Source: Bhargavaea ullalensis (GTDB taxonomy: Bacteria; Bacillota; Bacilli; Bacillales_A; Planococcaceae). Taken from it: 64,000 bases of DNA. Shown here piece by piece: positions 33,467-42,839 of the stretch (positions are counted from its first letter, which is position 1; every line of letters begins with the position of its first letter). Under the pieces are notes generated by a model that saw nothing but the letters and a program-made list of their open reading frames with translations, did not search any database and had not been told where the DNA came from. The translations under genes were made by a program, and so were the position numbers. The stretch lies in NCBI RefSeq assembly GCF_040545425.1, contig NZ_JBEPLW010000003.1. One strand, written 5' to 3'.

Positions 33467-36004
33467 TTACTTCGTCATATAAAGCGAAATGACTTTGGCG
33501 GCGTGGGCGCGCTTGGCCTGCCCTTTCGGATTGAAGTGGCTGCTTGGTTCGCCGGTCATAAAACCGAGTTCATAGGCGATGCTCACTTCTTCTTTGAACC
33601 AAGGCGCAACTTTGTCGAAGTCCGGATAATCCGGCGTTTTCGTGGCTTCGTGTTCCTTGCCGGTCTTGACGTTATAAGCCCGGACGATCATGGCCGCCAT
33701 CTGTTCGCGGCTGATCGGAACGGCAGAGCCGAAGGTTTCCGGTGTCTTGACGGTGATGCCTTTTTCGATGGCAATGGCGAGTTCCTCGTTGAACGGTTTC
33801 GTGCCGTCACTCAGGCCGAGCGAGCGGACCGTCATCGACATGAACTGTCCGCGTGTGATCTGTTTTTCGGGCTTGAACGTGCCGTCCGGATAGCCGGTGA
33901 TGACTTTCATCGAAGATAGATGGTCGATGTATTCTTTCGCCCAATGCTTGGTGCTGACATCGGTGAACGACTTGACCGGTTCTGGAGCGGGGATTTTCTT
34001 GCCGCTCAGGTCGATCTTGAAAATGCCGAATCCGTCTTTGTCTTTCTCGCCCGTGTAAGTGATGTTGCCCGATTCTTTCGCGAACTTTTCCGCAACCGGG
34101 CTGGAGATGAACGTCACGTTCGGATTGCCTTCGAGCGGTGCGATTGACCAGTTGCTGTCGGCGGAAGGATTGATCTCGCCTTGGTCTTTGATATAGTCCA
34201 TCAGTGCCTGGCGATTCTCGTCTGCAGAATCAACGATGAGCGGGGCACCGTCGATATGCGGGAAGTATCCGCCGCCGCTCTGACGATAGTTGTTCATGAC
34301 CACGACGAATTCCTGATCATCCGCGACCGGCTTGCCTTCAAACTTCAGGTCCACTACGCGTGATGAATCCGGATTGGTGGTTTTTCCGCCGGTGTCATAT
34401 TTTGCGGGTTTCGTTACATCGATCTGATAGGTGACGCCGTCCACGACATCAAAGTTGTAGGAACGGAAGTCCGGATTGAGCAGCGGCTGCTCTTTGTCAG
34501 ATGACGGATCGATTGTATTGAAGTTCGCGGCAGAACGGTCGATGTAATCACGCAGCTGGCTGCCGGTAAGGAGGATCGCCTTCAGCGTATTGTCGTGGAG
34601 ATAAAGGTCGCCTGCACTCCGGATCGTCAGATCGCCTGCCGGGATATCGGTGTATTCGGTCACGCCGTTGCGGCCGCCCGCTTTGAACGGAGCACCGACA
34701 GAGAGGATCGGTGTGTTTTTGTACTCGGGCTTGTTGAGCTCGATGAACTTTTTCGCATAGGCTTTCTGGGCTTCCGTCACGATTTGGATGGACGGATCGT
34801 CCTGGACGAGTGAGAAGTAGCTGTGGATCGGCGCAGTCGTCGTGCCGAGCTTCCGGTTTGTGTATTCCACAACTTTTTCATGTTCAGCCTGCAAAGCTTT
34901 CTTGAGTTCAGCGTCTTCCTCAAAGTCGGTGACCGGCTGGACTTTGGACTGTCCGTCGGCCACTTTCCAGCCGTCGGTGTCCGGTTTGATGGTCAGGTCA
35001 ATTACGCCGAGAAACGCACCGCCGTATCCTGCTTCCACGGCAGGCACACCGTTGATCGTTCCCTTCTCTGCATCAATGGAAACGACCGGCTTGTCGCCGT
35101 CCATGAACTTGGAGGCCAGTGCAGCACCCTCCTCGGCCGGGAATACATCATGCCCGTGACCGAAGGCGATGGCATCAATGCCGTCCACCAGGCTGAGCGG
35201 CAGTACCGCGTTTTCTTCAAGCGGGTTATCGGACCCTGCATCGGCGTCAAAGCCGGAATGGGTGAGTGCGATGACGATGTCCGCGCCTTTTTCCTTCATC
35301 TCAGGAACATATTTTTCGGCGGATTCAATGATGCCTTTTGTGACGACTTTGCCATCGAGGTGGCCCTTGTCCCACATCGTGATCTGCGGCGGCACAAAGC
35401 CGATATAGCCGATTTTGATCGTCTGTTCTTTGCCGGATTCATCGGTCACGACTTTGTCCTGGATGTCGTATGGCCTGAACATGAGCTCATCATTGTCAGG
35501 ATTGTCGTCCCCGTCGTCCTTGTAAACGTTCGCGCTCAAGTACGGGAAGTCCGCCTTGCCGTACGTCTTCGCCTGGAAGTCGAGGCCGTAGTTAAACTCG
35601 TGATTGCCGAGCGTGACAGCGTCATACTTCATGGCGTTGAATGCCCGGATCACCGGGTGCACGCCGTCTTCGTCAACCGGATCGACCGTTGCGAAATAGG
35701 TGCCGAGCGGGGTTCCCTGAATCGTGTCGCCTCCGTCAACGAGGACGGAGTTCTTCACTTCGCCGCGCGCCTTTTCAACGGCAGAAGCCACTTTCAACAG
35801 ACCGATTTTTTCGTTGACCGTCCCCTTGTAATAATCATAGCTGAACACATTCGAGTGGGTGTCTGAAGTCTCGAGAATGCGCAGTTTGATCGTGCTGTCT
35901 TGCTGAGGAGCGGCAGCGGATGCAGGGGCAACCGTTCCGAGGAGCATGCCCGCGGAAAGGAGAAGCGAACCGGCGGCCGGAACAACTTTTTTCTTATGTT
36001 TCAA
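33467..36004 (-). CDS. Cell-wall 2',3'-cyclic-nucleotide phosphodiesterase/nucleotidase with SLH domains
   Basis: 845-residue exported enzyme that degrades extracellular nucleotides. A signal peptide (about residues 1-30, ending ASAAAP) is followed by a calcineurin-like metallophosphoesterase domain with ETSDTHSNV, VDGGDTIQGTP, LGNHEFNYG and the later FGHGHDVFP; then a 5'-nucleotidase C-terminal domain (about 360-620, with MNNYRQSGGGYFP), and three SLH repeats (about 660-845; first is FTDVSTKHWAKEYIDHL) that bind secondary cell-wall polymer. TTG 36004 follows GGGAGGAAATACA. Length exceeds soluble homologues only by the SLH tail. It is monocistronic. Confidence 0.92.
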   Translation of the reverse strand: MKHKKKVVPAAGSLLLSAGMLLGTVAPASAAAPQQDSTIKLRILETSDTHSNVFSYDYYKGTVNEKIGLLKVASAVEKARGEVKNSVLVDGGDTIQGTPLGTYFATVDPVDEDGVHPVIRAFNAMKYDAVTLGNHEFNYGLDFQAKTYGKADFPYLSANVYKDDGDDNPDNDELMFRPYDIQDKVVTDESGKEQTIKIGYIGFVPPQITMWDKGHLDGKVVTKGIIESAEKYVPEMKEKGADIVIALTHSGFDADAGSDNPLEENAVLPLSLVDGIDAIAFGHGHDVFPAEEGAALASKFMDGDKPVVSIDAEKGTINGVPAVEAGYGGAFLGVIDLTIKPDTDGWKVADGQSKVQPVTDFEEDAELKKALQAEHEKVVEYTNRKLGTTTAPIHSYFSLVQDDPSIQIVTEAQKAYAKKFIELNKPEYKNTPILSVGAPFKAGGRNGVTEYTDIPAGDLTIRSAGDLYLHDNTLKAILLTGSQLRDYIDRSAANFNTIDPSSDKEQPLLNPDFRSYNFDVVDGVTYQIDVTKPAKYDTGGKTTNPDSSRVVDLKFEGKPVADDQEFVVVMNNYRQSGGGYFPHIDGAPLIVDSADENRQALMDYIKDQGEINPSADSNWSIAPLEGNPNVTFISSPVAEKFAKESGNITYTGEKDKDGFGIFKIDLSGKKIPAPEPVKSFTDVSTKHWAKEYIDHLSSMKVITGYPDGTFKPEKQITRGQFMSMTVRSLGLSDGTKPFNEELAIAIEKGITVKTPETFGSAVPISREQMAAMIVRAYNVKTGKEHEATKTPDYPDFDKVAPWFKEEVSIAYELGFMTGEPSSHFNPKGQAKRAHAAKVISLYMTK

Positions 36005-36180
36005 TGTATTTCCTCCCGTCAAAATATTCCTATCAATAATAGTTTATCATGCTGCTTTCAACGGTTCTATAGCAGGTTTCAGTTTTGTGGAAGGCGCTCA
36101 ACTATATTAGAATTAATTCGCTCAGGAAGGATCGTTGATGGACAAAGATTTGGGTGATTCAATGAAGGAGGGGACCTTTT

Positions 36181-36931
36181 TTGCTTCAAGAAAAAGATGT
36201 CATTGTTTTAAGGAAACCGTTTGAATCGGGGCGGCAGAGTCCAAAAGCATTGGGGGGATCCTTTTCCTTTTTGCATTTTTCCATGCAGGCCTGTTTGCAT
36301 TAGAATATTACGTGGCGGCGGATCGAACGATCCATCCCATAAAGAGCAGATTCTGATAACGCATTTTTGGATTACGGTTTTCCTTTCTGTATCGGCATTG
36401 GTGTTTTCCTTGCCGCCCGTTTATAAGAAAGCAGAGCGCCTTCAGTATTTAATCTTGATCAGTCAGAACACAGCAGGCGCCATCCTTCCGATCAGTGCGC
36501 TCTTCATCATGGGAAATGAACGTTCAAATGCCACGGCTTCTTCCACTTTGACTGCCACATGGGTGGTGCTTTTTGCGGGTTCGCTTATTTTTGCGTTGAC
36601 GGCCATTCGCTTTTGGAAAAAGCTTGCTAGAGGTGACTATAGGGAAGGCACAAAGGCGGACAGACAGAGGAAAGCTTTGGAGTATAGATCTTTTGCACCA
36701 ATAGCCACAGTTGCCGGACTTGGTCTATTCTTTGTTTTGCAATACATGATCAGAATGTCGGGTTGGGCAAGCTTGGAAGACATGATTTTAATTGTGATCG
36801 GCATCGGTGTTTTCTTTGCGATGATGTTTGTACTGCCGGAACAACTGTTTATCCTTTACTGCAAGTATCGCTTTAACAGCTTCAACTTTAATGAATCCGG
36901 CAGTCTGAATCGATTAAAGGAGATTAACTGA
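36181..36931 (+). pseudogene. Broken copy of the adjacent membrane-protein gene (two frameshifts)
   Basis: Reading from TTG 36181 (LLQEKDVIVLRKPFESGRQS) the frame follows the intact paralogue at 36979 (MLQEKDVYVFRKPLESGRQS) until the G6 run at about 36252-36257, moves to a second frame for a stretch reading HAGLFALEYYVAAD, and shifts again near 36320-36345 to the frame that runs to the stop at 36931. The last part (KEQILITHFW to MFVLPEQLFILYCKYRFNSF) is clearly homologous to the paralogue. The ribosome site AAGGAGGGG is kept. Sequencing error at the homopolymer could explain one of the shifts but less easily both. Confidence 0.7.
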
Positions 36932-36978
36932 GCGCGTTGACAGATTCGGCTCGGTGTACGGGAAGGAGGCAATAGCTT

Positions 36979-37698
36979 TTGCTACAAGAGAAAGATGTTT
37001 ACGTCTTTAGAAAACCGCTTGAATCCGGCAGGCAAAGTCCGCAGAATCTCGCCGGAAACATGGTGATGGCAGCATTTCTTCAGGCAGGTATGTTTGCTGG
37101 AGAATATTTCATATTGGGATATACGTCCAATCATCCTTGGAAGGAGCAGATTTTGACGCTTCATTTCTGGTTCACTTCCATTTTGATTTCCCTCTCGCTG
37201 CTCTATTCAATTCCTGCCGTGTACAGGAAAAGCGAGAAAGTGCAATACCTTGTCAGCATTCTGGTTTCTCAGAACCTGTTCGGCATCACGTTTTATCTTT
37301 GTGCGCTTTTCGTTGCTGCTGAAGGGGCAGGCGTTCCTGATCATTCGATGGTGGCCTTCACGTTGACCAGCCTGTTGACGGGTTTGCTTGTGTTTTTCCT
37401 GGTTTTATTGAGACTGATCCTGAAAATCCGGCGGGGGGATTACCGCGAAGGAGGCCGTCAAGATATGTGGCGGGAGACGTTCGAGTACAAAAGCTATGTT
37501 CCTGCCGCAACCGCAGCAGGATTGGGGATCTTTTTCATCCTTCAATACGTGATCAGACAAAATGGATGGACGGATCTTGGCAGTCTCGGCTTCCTTGTGA
37601 TTGGCTTCGGGCTGTTTTATGCGATGATGTTTGTCCTGCCGGAGCAATTGGTCATCTTTTATTGCAAGTTCCGGTTCTCCGAATTTCATTTGACATAA
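36979..37698 (+). CDS. Uncharacterised membrane protein, intact paralogue
   Basis: 239 residues, four to six hydrophobic segments. No family recognised. Conserved with the broken copy upstream are the N-terminal LQEKDVYVFRKPLESGRQSP, KEQILTLHFW, the RGDYREG loop, and the C-terminal MFVLPEQLVIFYCKFRF. TTG 36979 follows AAGGAGGCAATAGC. Adjacent paralogues of similar length with 40-50 percent visible identity indicate tandem duplication; the second copy appears to be the functional one. The first begins 177 bases after the SLH nucleotidase start, divergent from it. Confidence 0.75.
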   Translation: MLQEKDVYVFRKPLESGRQSPQNLAGNMVMAAFLQAGMFAGEYFILGYTSNHPWKEQILTLHFWFTSILISLSLLYSIPAVYRKSEKVQYLVSILVSQNLFGITFYLCALFVAAEGAGVPDHSMVAFTLTSLLTGLLVFFLVLLRLILKIRRGDYREGGRQDMWRETFEYKSYVPAATAAGLGIFFILQYVIRQNGWTDLGSLGFLVIGFGLFYAMMFVLPEQLVIFYCKFRFSEFHLT

Positions 37699-37700
37699 CA

Positions 37701-37742
37701 AAAAAACGAGGCACTCCTGCATCCTGCAGGGTGCCTCGTTGC
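37701..37742 (-). terminator. Terminator after the HAD gene
   Basis: ACGAGGCAC/GTGCCTCGT stem followed on the minus strand by TTTTTTT; can also halt the convergent membrane-protein gene. Confidence 0.85.
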
Positions 37743-37745
37743 CGT

Positions 37746-38405
37746 TCATTCGATAATTTCCCAGCCGCGCCCGGACGCGGTCTGCCGGAGCGCCTCCTCC
37801 GGCCGGACGGCAACCGGATGGCCGGTGAGTTCCAGCACGGAAAGATCGGACAGGGTATCGCCGTAAGCCGAGCTTTCGGACCAGTCGACCTCTGCAACGC
37901 CCAGTGTTTCCAGGATCCGTTCGTTTTTCCGTTCGGCCCGGATGTGGCGGATCGGCTCATTGCCGAACCGGCCGTCCTTGTACGGAATCTCGGTGCCGAT
38001 CACGTCGTCCACGGGCAGGTCCTTCACGATTTCCTTCAATAGCGGGGTGAAGGCGCCGGAAACAAGCATGACGCGGTCGCCTGCATCCGCGTGTTCACGG
38101 ACACGACGCTCGATCTCCGGATTGAATCCGCTGCGCATGTCGGCTGCCATGCCGCGGAAATAATCATCGAGCTCTTCTGCGGGAAAGCCGTTGAACGGCG
38201 ACAGGTAATGCTGCATGGATTTCTCGCGCATGACCGGGGAGGGGACGAGTTTCAGCTTGTATCCGGTGTAGACGGGCAGGATTCGGCGGAAGAACTTGCC
38301 GTAAAGCCGGCCATATGCGGGATGGTGCTTCAGGTGTTTCATCATGAAGCCGAATGTTTCACCCTTGTATAGAGTGCCGTCAAAGTCAAAAATGGCCACG
38401 CGCAT
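37746..38405 (-). CDS. HAD-superfamily hydrolase, subfamily IB
   Basis: 219-residue phosphatase-like protein. Motif I is FDFDGTLYKGET (residues 6-17, nucleophile Asp), motif II LVSGAF with a SGA serine, and motif III/IV YGDTLSDLSVLEL (about residue 180). The HAD-IB layout with a helical cap between residues 20 and 110 resembles SerB/PSPase-like enzymes. ATG 38405 follows AAAGGAGC; an in-frame GTG at 38414 lies too close to that site. Substrate unknown. The SCP2-domain gene lies just upstream on the same strand. Confidence 0.82.
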   Translation of the reverse strand: MRVAIFDFDGTLYKGETFGFMMKHLKHHPAYGRLYGKFFRRILPVYTGYKLKLVPSPVMREKSMQHYLSPFNGFPAEELDDYFRGMAADMRSGFNPEIERRVREHADAGDRVMLVSGAFTPLLKEIVKDLPVDDVIGTEIPYKDGRFGNEPIRHIRAERKNERILETLGVAEVDWSESSAYGDTLSDLSVLELTGHPVAVRPEEALRQTASGRGWEIIE

Positions 38406-38435
38406 GTCGGTCACGCTCCTTTCCAGATCCGTCAG

Positions 38436-38798
38436 TCAGCCCGAGAAGTCGTATTCTTTGAGGAGTTGTTCAAGTTTCAGCGCAAAGCCGACGTTGCCCT
38501 TCACTTTCAGCTTGCCGGTCATGAAGGCGGCCATGCTGTTCAAGTCACCGGTGAGCAGTTTCCGGAAGTGCTTGCCGCCGAGTTCGAGCGTGCAGGCCGC
38601 CTCTTCCGGGCTTCCTTGTACGATTTCTGCCTGACCGTGGTCTAGATGAAGCTGCCAACGGCCGCGCTCGTTCTTGCCGTCCACGACAAACTCGTAACGG
38701 ATGTCCTGATCCTTGTACGGCTCCGGATGGGCATCCAGTTTCTTTTTGATGAGCGACCAGATTTCTTCGAGCGTAAGTCCGTCAAGCGGATTCCCCAT
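38436..38798 (-). CDS. SCP2 sterol-carrier-domain protein
   Basis: 120-residue SCP2-fold protein. The pattern RYEFVVDGKNERGRWQLHLD (about residues 34-53) and the C-terminal LLTGDLNSMAAFMTGKLKVK are typical of bacterial SCP2-domain proteins, which bind hydrophobic ligands such as fatty acyl-CoA. TTAGGGGGTTGCACT precedes the ATG. The stop lies 30 bases before the HAD start, so the two probably share a transcript. Confidence 0.82.
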   Translation of the reverse strand: MGNPLDGLTLEEIWSLIKKKLDAHPEPYKDQDIRYEFVVDGKNERGRWQLHLDHGQAEIVQGSPEEAACTLELGGKHFRKLLTGDLNSMAAFMTGKLKVKGNVGFALKLEQLLKEYDFSG

Positions 38799-38883
38799 AG
38801 TGCAACCCCCTAAAGTCAAATAAAAATGAATCATTATTCATTCTATGGGGAACTGGGGGTTTTGGCAATACTCGGCAAGCGAG

Positions 38884-40098
38884 TCAGCCGAGACCCGCGA
38901 AAATGTTGCCGACAATCGTGCCGATGTAGTTGCCGATAATATAGCCCATCGTCCCGACGAGCATGACCGGGACAATCAGATTTTTCCAGCCTTTGGCGAT
39001 TGCCATCGCGGCTGCCGTCGTTGGTCCGCCGATGTTGGCGTTGCTCGCAACGATGATTTCTTCGAGGCTGAACTTCATCGCCTTGCCGGCCGTGAACGTG
39101 ACGATCATGTTGAGCAGCACGATGATGAAGACGAAGATGAGCAGCAGGGGCGCATTTTGGATCAGAAGCGGGAGCGATGCCGGCACGCCGATCACGACGA
39201 AGAAAATATAAATTAGATACGTCCCGATCTCCTGCGCGCCGTGCAGGCTGTCGAAGAACTTCGGCAGGAGCGTCACGACCGTGACCGTTATTGTTGTCAG
39301 CATGAGGTACTTGTCCCCGAGCAGACCGCCGAGCAGCAGCCAGCCGGCGCCTTCGTCCGGAATGACGGAGCCGAACAGTTCCGCGATTTTAAAGGAGACC
39401 GCGACGATCAGGAATGCGCTCCCGACGGATAGCGCGATGTCCTTGAGTGAAATATCTTTTCGCTGCCAATAAGAAGCGGCGAGCGTCTCGGCGTCTTTGT
39501 CTGCGGACGATTCGACTTCATCGATATGTGGGGTCGGGAATTTTTTTCTGAAAAACCCGATGCCGGGAATGGCGATGAGGACGAAAAAGTAAATCGCCAT
39601 CATGAGGTTGTCTGCGACGATTGTCGACGAGATCATGCCTTCGCTCGTCTCGAATTTGGCGGACAGCGCGGCGAAGTTGACCCCGCCGCCTATGTATGAA
39701 CCGGTCATCATCGCCCCGATCCGGTCCAGTTCCGGGATGAAGCGGTGAAGGGCAAAGAACGCCGCAAACACTCCGACAACCGTCCCGATGGAAGAAATGA
39801 GGAAGAGCATAAGCAGACGGCCGCTTTCATTCCAGACTCTTTTTAAGTTTGCCTGATAGAGGAGAAGCGGGATGGCAAGGGGGATGACATAGCCCCAGAC
39901 CACATCGTAGGCGGGCGCCTCCACCGGGATGATTTTCAGGTTGGAGAGGATGAGCGCCCCGACCAACGCGATGATGGCGCCAGAAACTTTCGACGCCCAT
40001 GCGTATTTCTGTTCGAGCCAAATGCTGACGGCGGCCCACCCGGCGAGAAACGCCCAGAGCAGCCACGTATCCTCCGGTTTGATGAGTGTGGAATCCAT
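38884..40098 (-). CDS. DUF819 membrane protein (YjcL-like)
   Basis: 404-residue polytopic membrane protein with about ten spans. The opening PEDTWLLWAFLAGWAAVSIW, GSYIGGGVNFAALS and the C-terminal NIGGPTTAAAMAIAKGWKNL match DUF819 (YjcL). In B. subtilis yjcL lies near the muropeptide/dipeptide epimerase-type gene yjcM, and here a dipeptide epimerase lies at 41340, so a link with cell-wall peptide use is possible. AAAAAGGAGGGTTCCC precedes the ATG at 40098. Confidence 0.8.
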   Translation of the reverse strand: MDSTLIKPEDTWLLWAFLAGWAAVSIWLEQKYAWASKVSGAIIALVGALILSNLKIIPVEAPAYDVVWGYVIPLAIPLLLYQANLKRVWNESGRLLMLFLISSIGTVVGVFAAFFALHRFIPELDRIGAMMTGSYIGGGVNFAALSAKFETSEGMISSTIVADNLMMAIYFFVLIAIPGIGFFRKKFPTPHIDEVESSADKDAETLAASYWQRKDISLKDIALSVGSAFLIVAVSFKIAELFGSVIPDEGAGWLLLGGLLGDKYLMLTTITVTVVTLLPKFFDSLHGAQEIGTYLIYIFFVVIGVPASLPLLIQNAPLLLIFVFIIVLLNMIVTFTAGKAMKFSLEEIIVASNANIGGPTTAAAMAIAKGWKNLIVPVMLVGTMGYIIGNYIGTIVGNIFAGLG

Positions 40099-40214
40099 GG
40101 GAACCCTCCTTTTTGAATAGTATATAAGAGTTTTGGACCTCTTGGGCGGTATAAGGGGGAATGGGGCCAATTAATTCAAAAAGGGCTACCGCATGGACGA
40201 CAGCCCTTTTTAGA

Positions 40215-41153
40215 TCAGACAGCTGGAAGAGAGGCAAGTTTTTTGAATGTGATGGAAGCATTCACGACATTCAGCTTACCGCCGGACTGAACGACCAGAT
40301 CGACTTGGTTTGACTCTGAAGTGTTGTTGCGCAGTGTCACCACATCGTTGTTTTGCAAAGCAAGGATCAGCAACCCCACTGTTTCGGCATTGCCGGACTG
40401 GATGCCGTACCTGGACTCAGGGACGGCCGAGTCATTTACAAAAAGGGTCCACTGTTGCGGATTCCCGCCGGTAACCGTGTAGATAATCTCGTAGATGCCG
40501 CCGCTTTTAACAATGATGTCTGTGCTCCCGGATGTGTGGGTGAACCCTGAAGACATTGGTCCATTGTTGCTGAAACTAACTTTTTCTTCCTGAGGAATTC
40601 TTTGGGCACCAACATTATAGATATACGCATATTCGGCAATCCCGCCGGAAGGTCCCGGAGGCCCCTGATCACCGGTGTCGCCCTTGTCGCCTTTGTCGCC
40701 TTTGAGTCCCGGAGGCCCCTGATCACCGGTGTCGCCCTTGTCGCCTTTGTCGCCTTTGAGTCCCGGAGGCCCCTGATCACCGGTGTCGCCTTTGTCGCCT
40801 TTGTCGCCTTTGGGTCCCGGAGGCCCCTGGTCACCGGTGTCGCCTTTGTCGCCCTTGTCGCCTTTGAGTCCCGGAGGCCCCTGATCACCGGTGTCGCCCT
40901 TGTCGCCTTTGTCGCCTTTGGGTCCCGGAGGCCCCTGGTCACCGGTGTCGCCTTTGTCGCCCTTCGGTCCCTGGGTCCCGGTGTATCCCCGCGGTCCCCG
41001 CGGTCCCTGTGCGCCATCATCCCCGGGTTCTCCTGGAGGGCCTGGCGGTCCCTGAATCCCCCTTGGTCCACGGGGTCCGCGGCAACATTTTTTACAGTTG
41101 CATTCCGGATCTTTCTTTCCATATCCTGAGCAACCACAATTTTTTCTGTTCAA
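40215..41153 (-). CDS. Collagen-like protein with BclA-type C-terminal domain
   Basis: 312-residue protein. A cysteine-rich opening (NCGCSGYG, ECNCKKCC, residues 5-24) is followed by about 150 residues of Gly-X-Y triplets (from about residue 26), including six GDTGDQGPPG blocks in an 18-residue repeat unit encoded by a 54-base DNA repeat (40660-40960). The C-terminal 135 residues (YAYIYNVGAQRIPQEEKVSF...TFKKLAS) form a C1q/TNF-like jelly-roll as in BclA. Such proteins trimerise as filaments on the exosporium of spore formers. No classical signal peptide is present. Start is TTG after AGGGGGTGTAAAT. Confidence 0.88.
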   Translation of the reverse strand: MNRKNCGCSGYGKKDPECNCKKCCRGPRGPRGIQGPPGPPGEPGDDGAQGPRGPRGYTGTQGPKGDKGDTGDQGPPGPKGDKGDKGDTGDQGPPGLKGDKGDKGDTGDQGPPGPKGDKGDKGDTGDQGPPGLKGDKGDKGDTGDQGPPGLKGDKGDKGDTGDQGPPGPSGGIAEYAYIYNVGAQRIPQEEKVSFSNNGPMSSGFTHTSGSTDIIVKSGGIYEIIYTVTGGNPQQWTLFVNDSAVPESRYGIQSGNAETVGLLILALQNNDVVTLRNNTSESNQVDLVVQSGGKLNVVNASITFKKLASLPAV

Positions 41154-41339
41154 ATTTACACCCCCTAATGGTCAGTCTATGTTTCGGTTTCGCAGAGGAG
41201 AGGGCGGAGGCCTCGTGCCAGGATGTAGAACTCAATTCGAGAATTAAATCATTTATTTTACCTTGTGTTTATTGCATTGATTTAATAACAGCTACCGGAT
41301 AGACTGAATTAAGAAAACGTTTCGGAAAGAAGGGGCAAA

Positions 41340-42458
41340 ATGAATATCATCCGTGCAACCATCCATGCAGTCCGTTTCCCGCTCAGGGAGCCGTTCATCA
41401 TCTCATATGCAACCTATCCAGATATGCCGGCGGTCATCGTGAAGCTTGAAACCGACACGGGGCTCACCGGTTACGGGGAAGCCGTTCCCGACGAGCACGT
41501 GACCGGAGAGTATTTCCTCTCGGCGTTTGAAGTGCTGAAGGAGATCCTGATTCCGGCCGTGCTCGGCGAAAATCCCTTCAACATCGAAAAAATCCACGGG
41601 AAGATGGACGAGGCGATCTGGGGGAACCCCGCCGCCAAAGCAGCCATCGACATTGCCTGCTATGACCTGATGGGCAAGGCGACGGGGCAGCCGGTTTACA
41701 ATCTTCTCGGCGGCCGGGCTCATGAGAAACTTGAATATCCGCGCGTCCTCAGCATCGAGTCACCTGAAATCATGGCGGAAAAAGCGGTCAAGGCCGTGAA
41801 AGACGGTTACTCATCGCTCAAGCTGAAAGTCGGAAAAGGGGAGCCGATGGAAGACGTCGCCCGGATCAAAGCGGTCCGCAAGGCGGTCGGTCCGGAGTTC
41901 CCGATCCGCGTTGATGTGAACCAGGGCTGGAAAACGCCGGGCATCGCGGCAGCGGCCATCCGCGAGCTTGAAGGGGAGAACCTGAACTGGATCGAGCAGC
42001 CGATCCGGATGGGGGACATCCGCGGTCTCGCCGATGTCCGCAGAAAAGTGGCCGTGCCGGTCATGGCGGACGAAACACTCCACGGCATGGAAGAACTGCA
42101 TGAAATTGTACGGCTTGAAGCGGCGGATGTGCTGAACATCAAGCTCATGAAAACGGGCGGAATCTTCCCGGCAATCCATGTCGCCAAGGCGGCAGAGGCG
42201 GCGGGGCTCCAGTGCCAGGTCGGTTCGATGGTCGAATCATCGGTCGCGTCCGCCGCAGGCTATCATGTCGTCATGAGCCGGTCGAACATTAAAAGCTCCG
42301 AACTGTCCGGGCCTCTTCTCTTCAGCGAAGAAATTGGAAATCTTGAATACCAACTTCCGGAAGTGCTATTGACGGACAAACCGGGCCTTGGCATCGACGT
42401 TGACGAAGCCCGGCTGGAGAAGCTCACAGTGAAAAAAGACACCGTTTCATCCAACTAA
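41340..42458 (+). CDS. Dipeptide epimerase (enolase superfamily)
   Basis: 372-residue muconate-lactonising/enolase-superfamily enzyme. The substrate loop near residue 15 (PLREPFIISYATYPD), KLKVG with its catalytic Lys (about 162), metal ligands in RVDVNQGW (Asp about 190), IEQP (Glu about 216) and ADETL (Asp about 241), and the second Lys in NIKLMKTGG (about 265) agree with L-Ala-D/L-Glu epimerases. It probably epimerises dipeptides freed from peptidoglycan. AGAAGGGGCAAA precedes the ATG. Upstream, AGAAAACGTTTCGG resembles a half-conserved cre; weak. Confidence 0.87.
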   Translation: MNIIRATIHAVRFPLREPFIISYATYPDMPAVIVKLETDTGLTGYGEAVPDEHVTGEYFLSAFEVLKEILIPAVLGENPFNIEKIHGKMDEAIWGNPAAKAAIDIACYDLMGKATGQPVYNLLGGRAHEKLEYPRVLSIESPEIMAEKAVKAVKDGYSSLKLKVGKGEPMEDVARIKAVRKAVGPEFPIRVDVNQGWKTPGIAAAAIRELEGENLNWIEQPIRMGDIRGLADVRRKVAVPVMADETLHGMEELHEIVRLEAADVLNIKLMKTGGIFPAIHVAKAAEAAGLQCQVGSMVESSVASAAGYHVVMSRSNIKSSELSGPLLFSEEIGNLEYQLPEVLLTDKPGLGIDVDEARLEKLTVKKDTVSSN

Positions 42459-42520
42459 GACAATCAATCAAGCCGTGCCGGTCGAACGCAGCGACCGGCA
42501 CGGCTGTTTGAATTGCGGGA

Positions 42521-42740
42521 AATGGGAGCAGAAGCAGAAAATCGGAGTAAGGAGCGGAAAATCGGAGTAAGGGCTGGAAAATCGGAGTAAGGGCTGGAAA
42601 ATCGGAGTAAGGGCTGGAAAATCGGAGTAAGGGCTGGAAAATCGGAGTAAGGGCGGGAAAATCGGAGTAAGGGACGGAAAATCGGAGTAAGGGCCACAAA
42701 TTCGGAGCAAGTGACACAAATTCGGAGTAAGGAATAGGAA
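42521..42740. repeat. 20-bp-period tandem array (core AAATCGGAGTAAGG)
   Basis: Ten units in exact 20-base steps from 42541 to 42721, plus a decayed copy at 42521. Core ATCGGAGTAAGG is nearly invariant; filler is mostly GCTGGAAA. It lies between convergent dipeptide epimerase and M20 genes. Confidence 0.94.
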
Positions 42741-42839
42741 TCCGCGGTCTCGGATCCCTACGAGGCCCCGTCCATCCGGCCACGCTCCCGCCTCACACAA
42801 AAAGTGAAGCTGCCCGTGTCTGGACAGCTTCAACTTCTT

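Noticed and set aside
34823..35866. 347-residue plus-strand ORF opposite the SLH nucleotidase
   Set aside because: It is antisense to conserved nucleotidase domains and has no ribosome site.
42424..42833. Minus-strand ORFs with repeated Pro-Leu-Leu-Arg-Phe/Tyr-Ser-Asp-Phe peptides
   Set aside because: They are translations of the 20-bp array in several frames at once, with no ribosome site.
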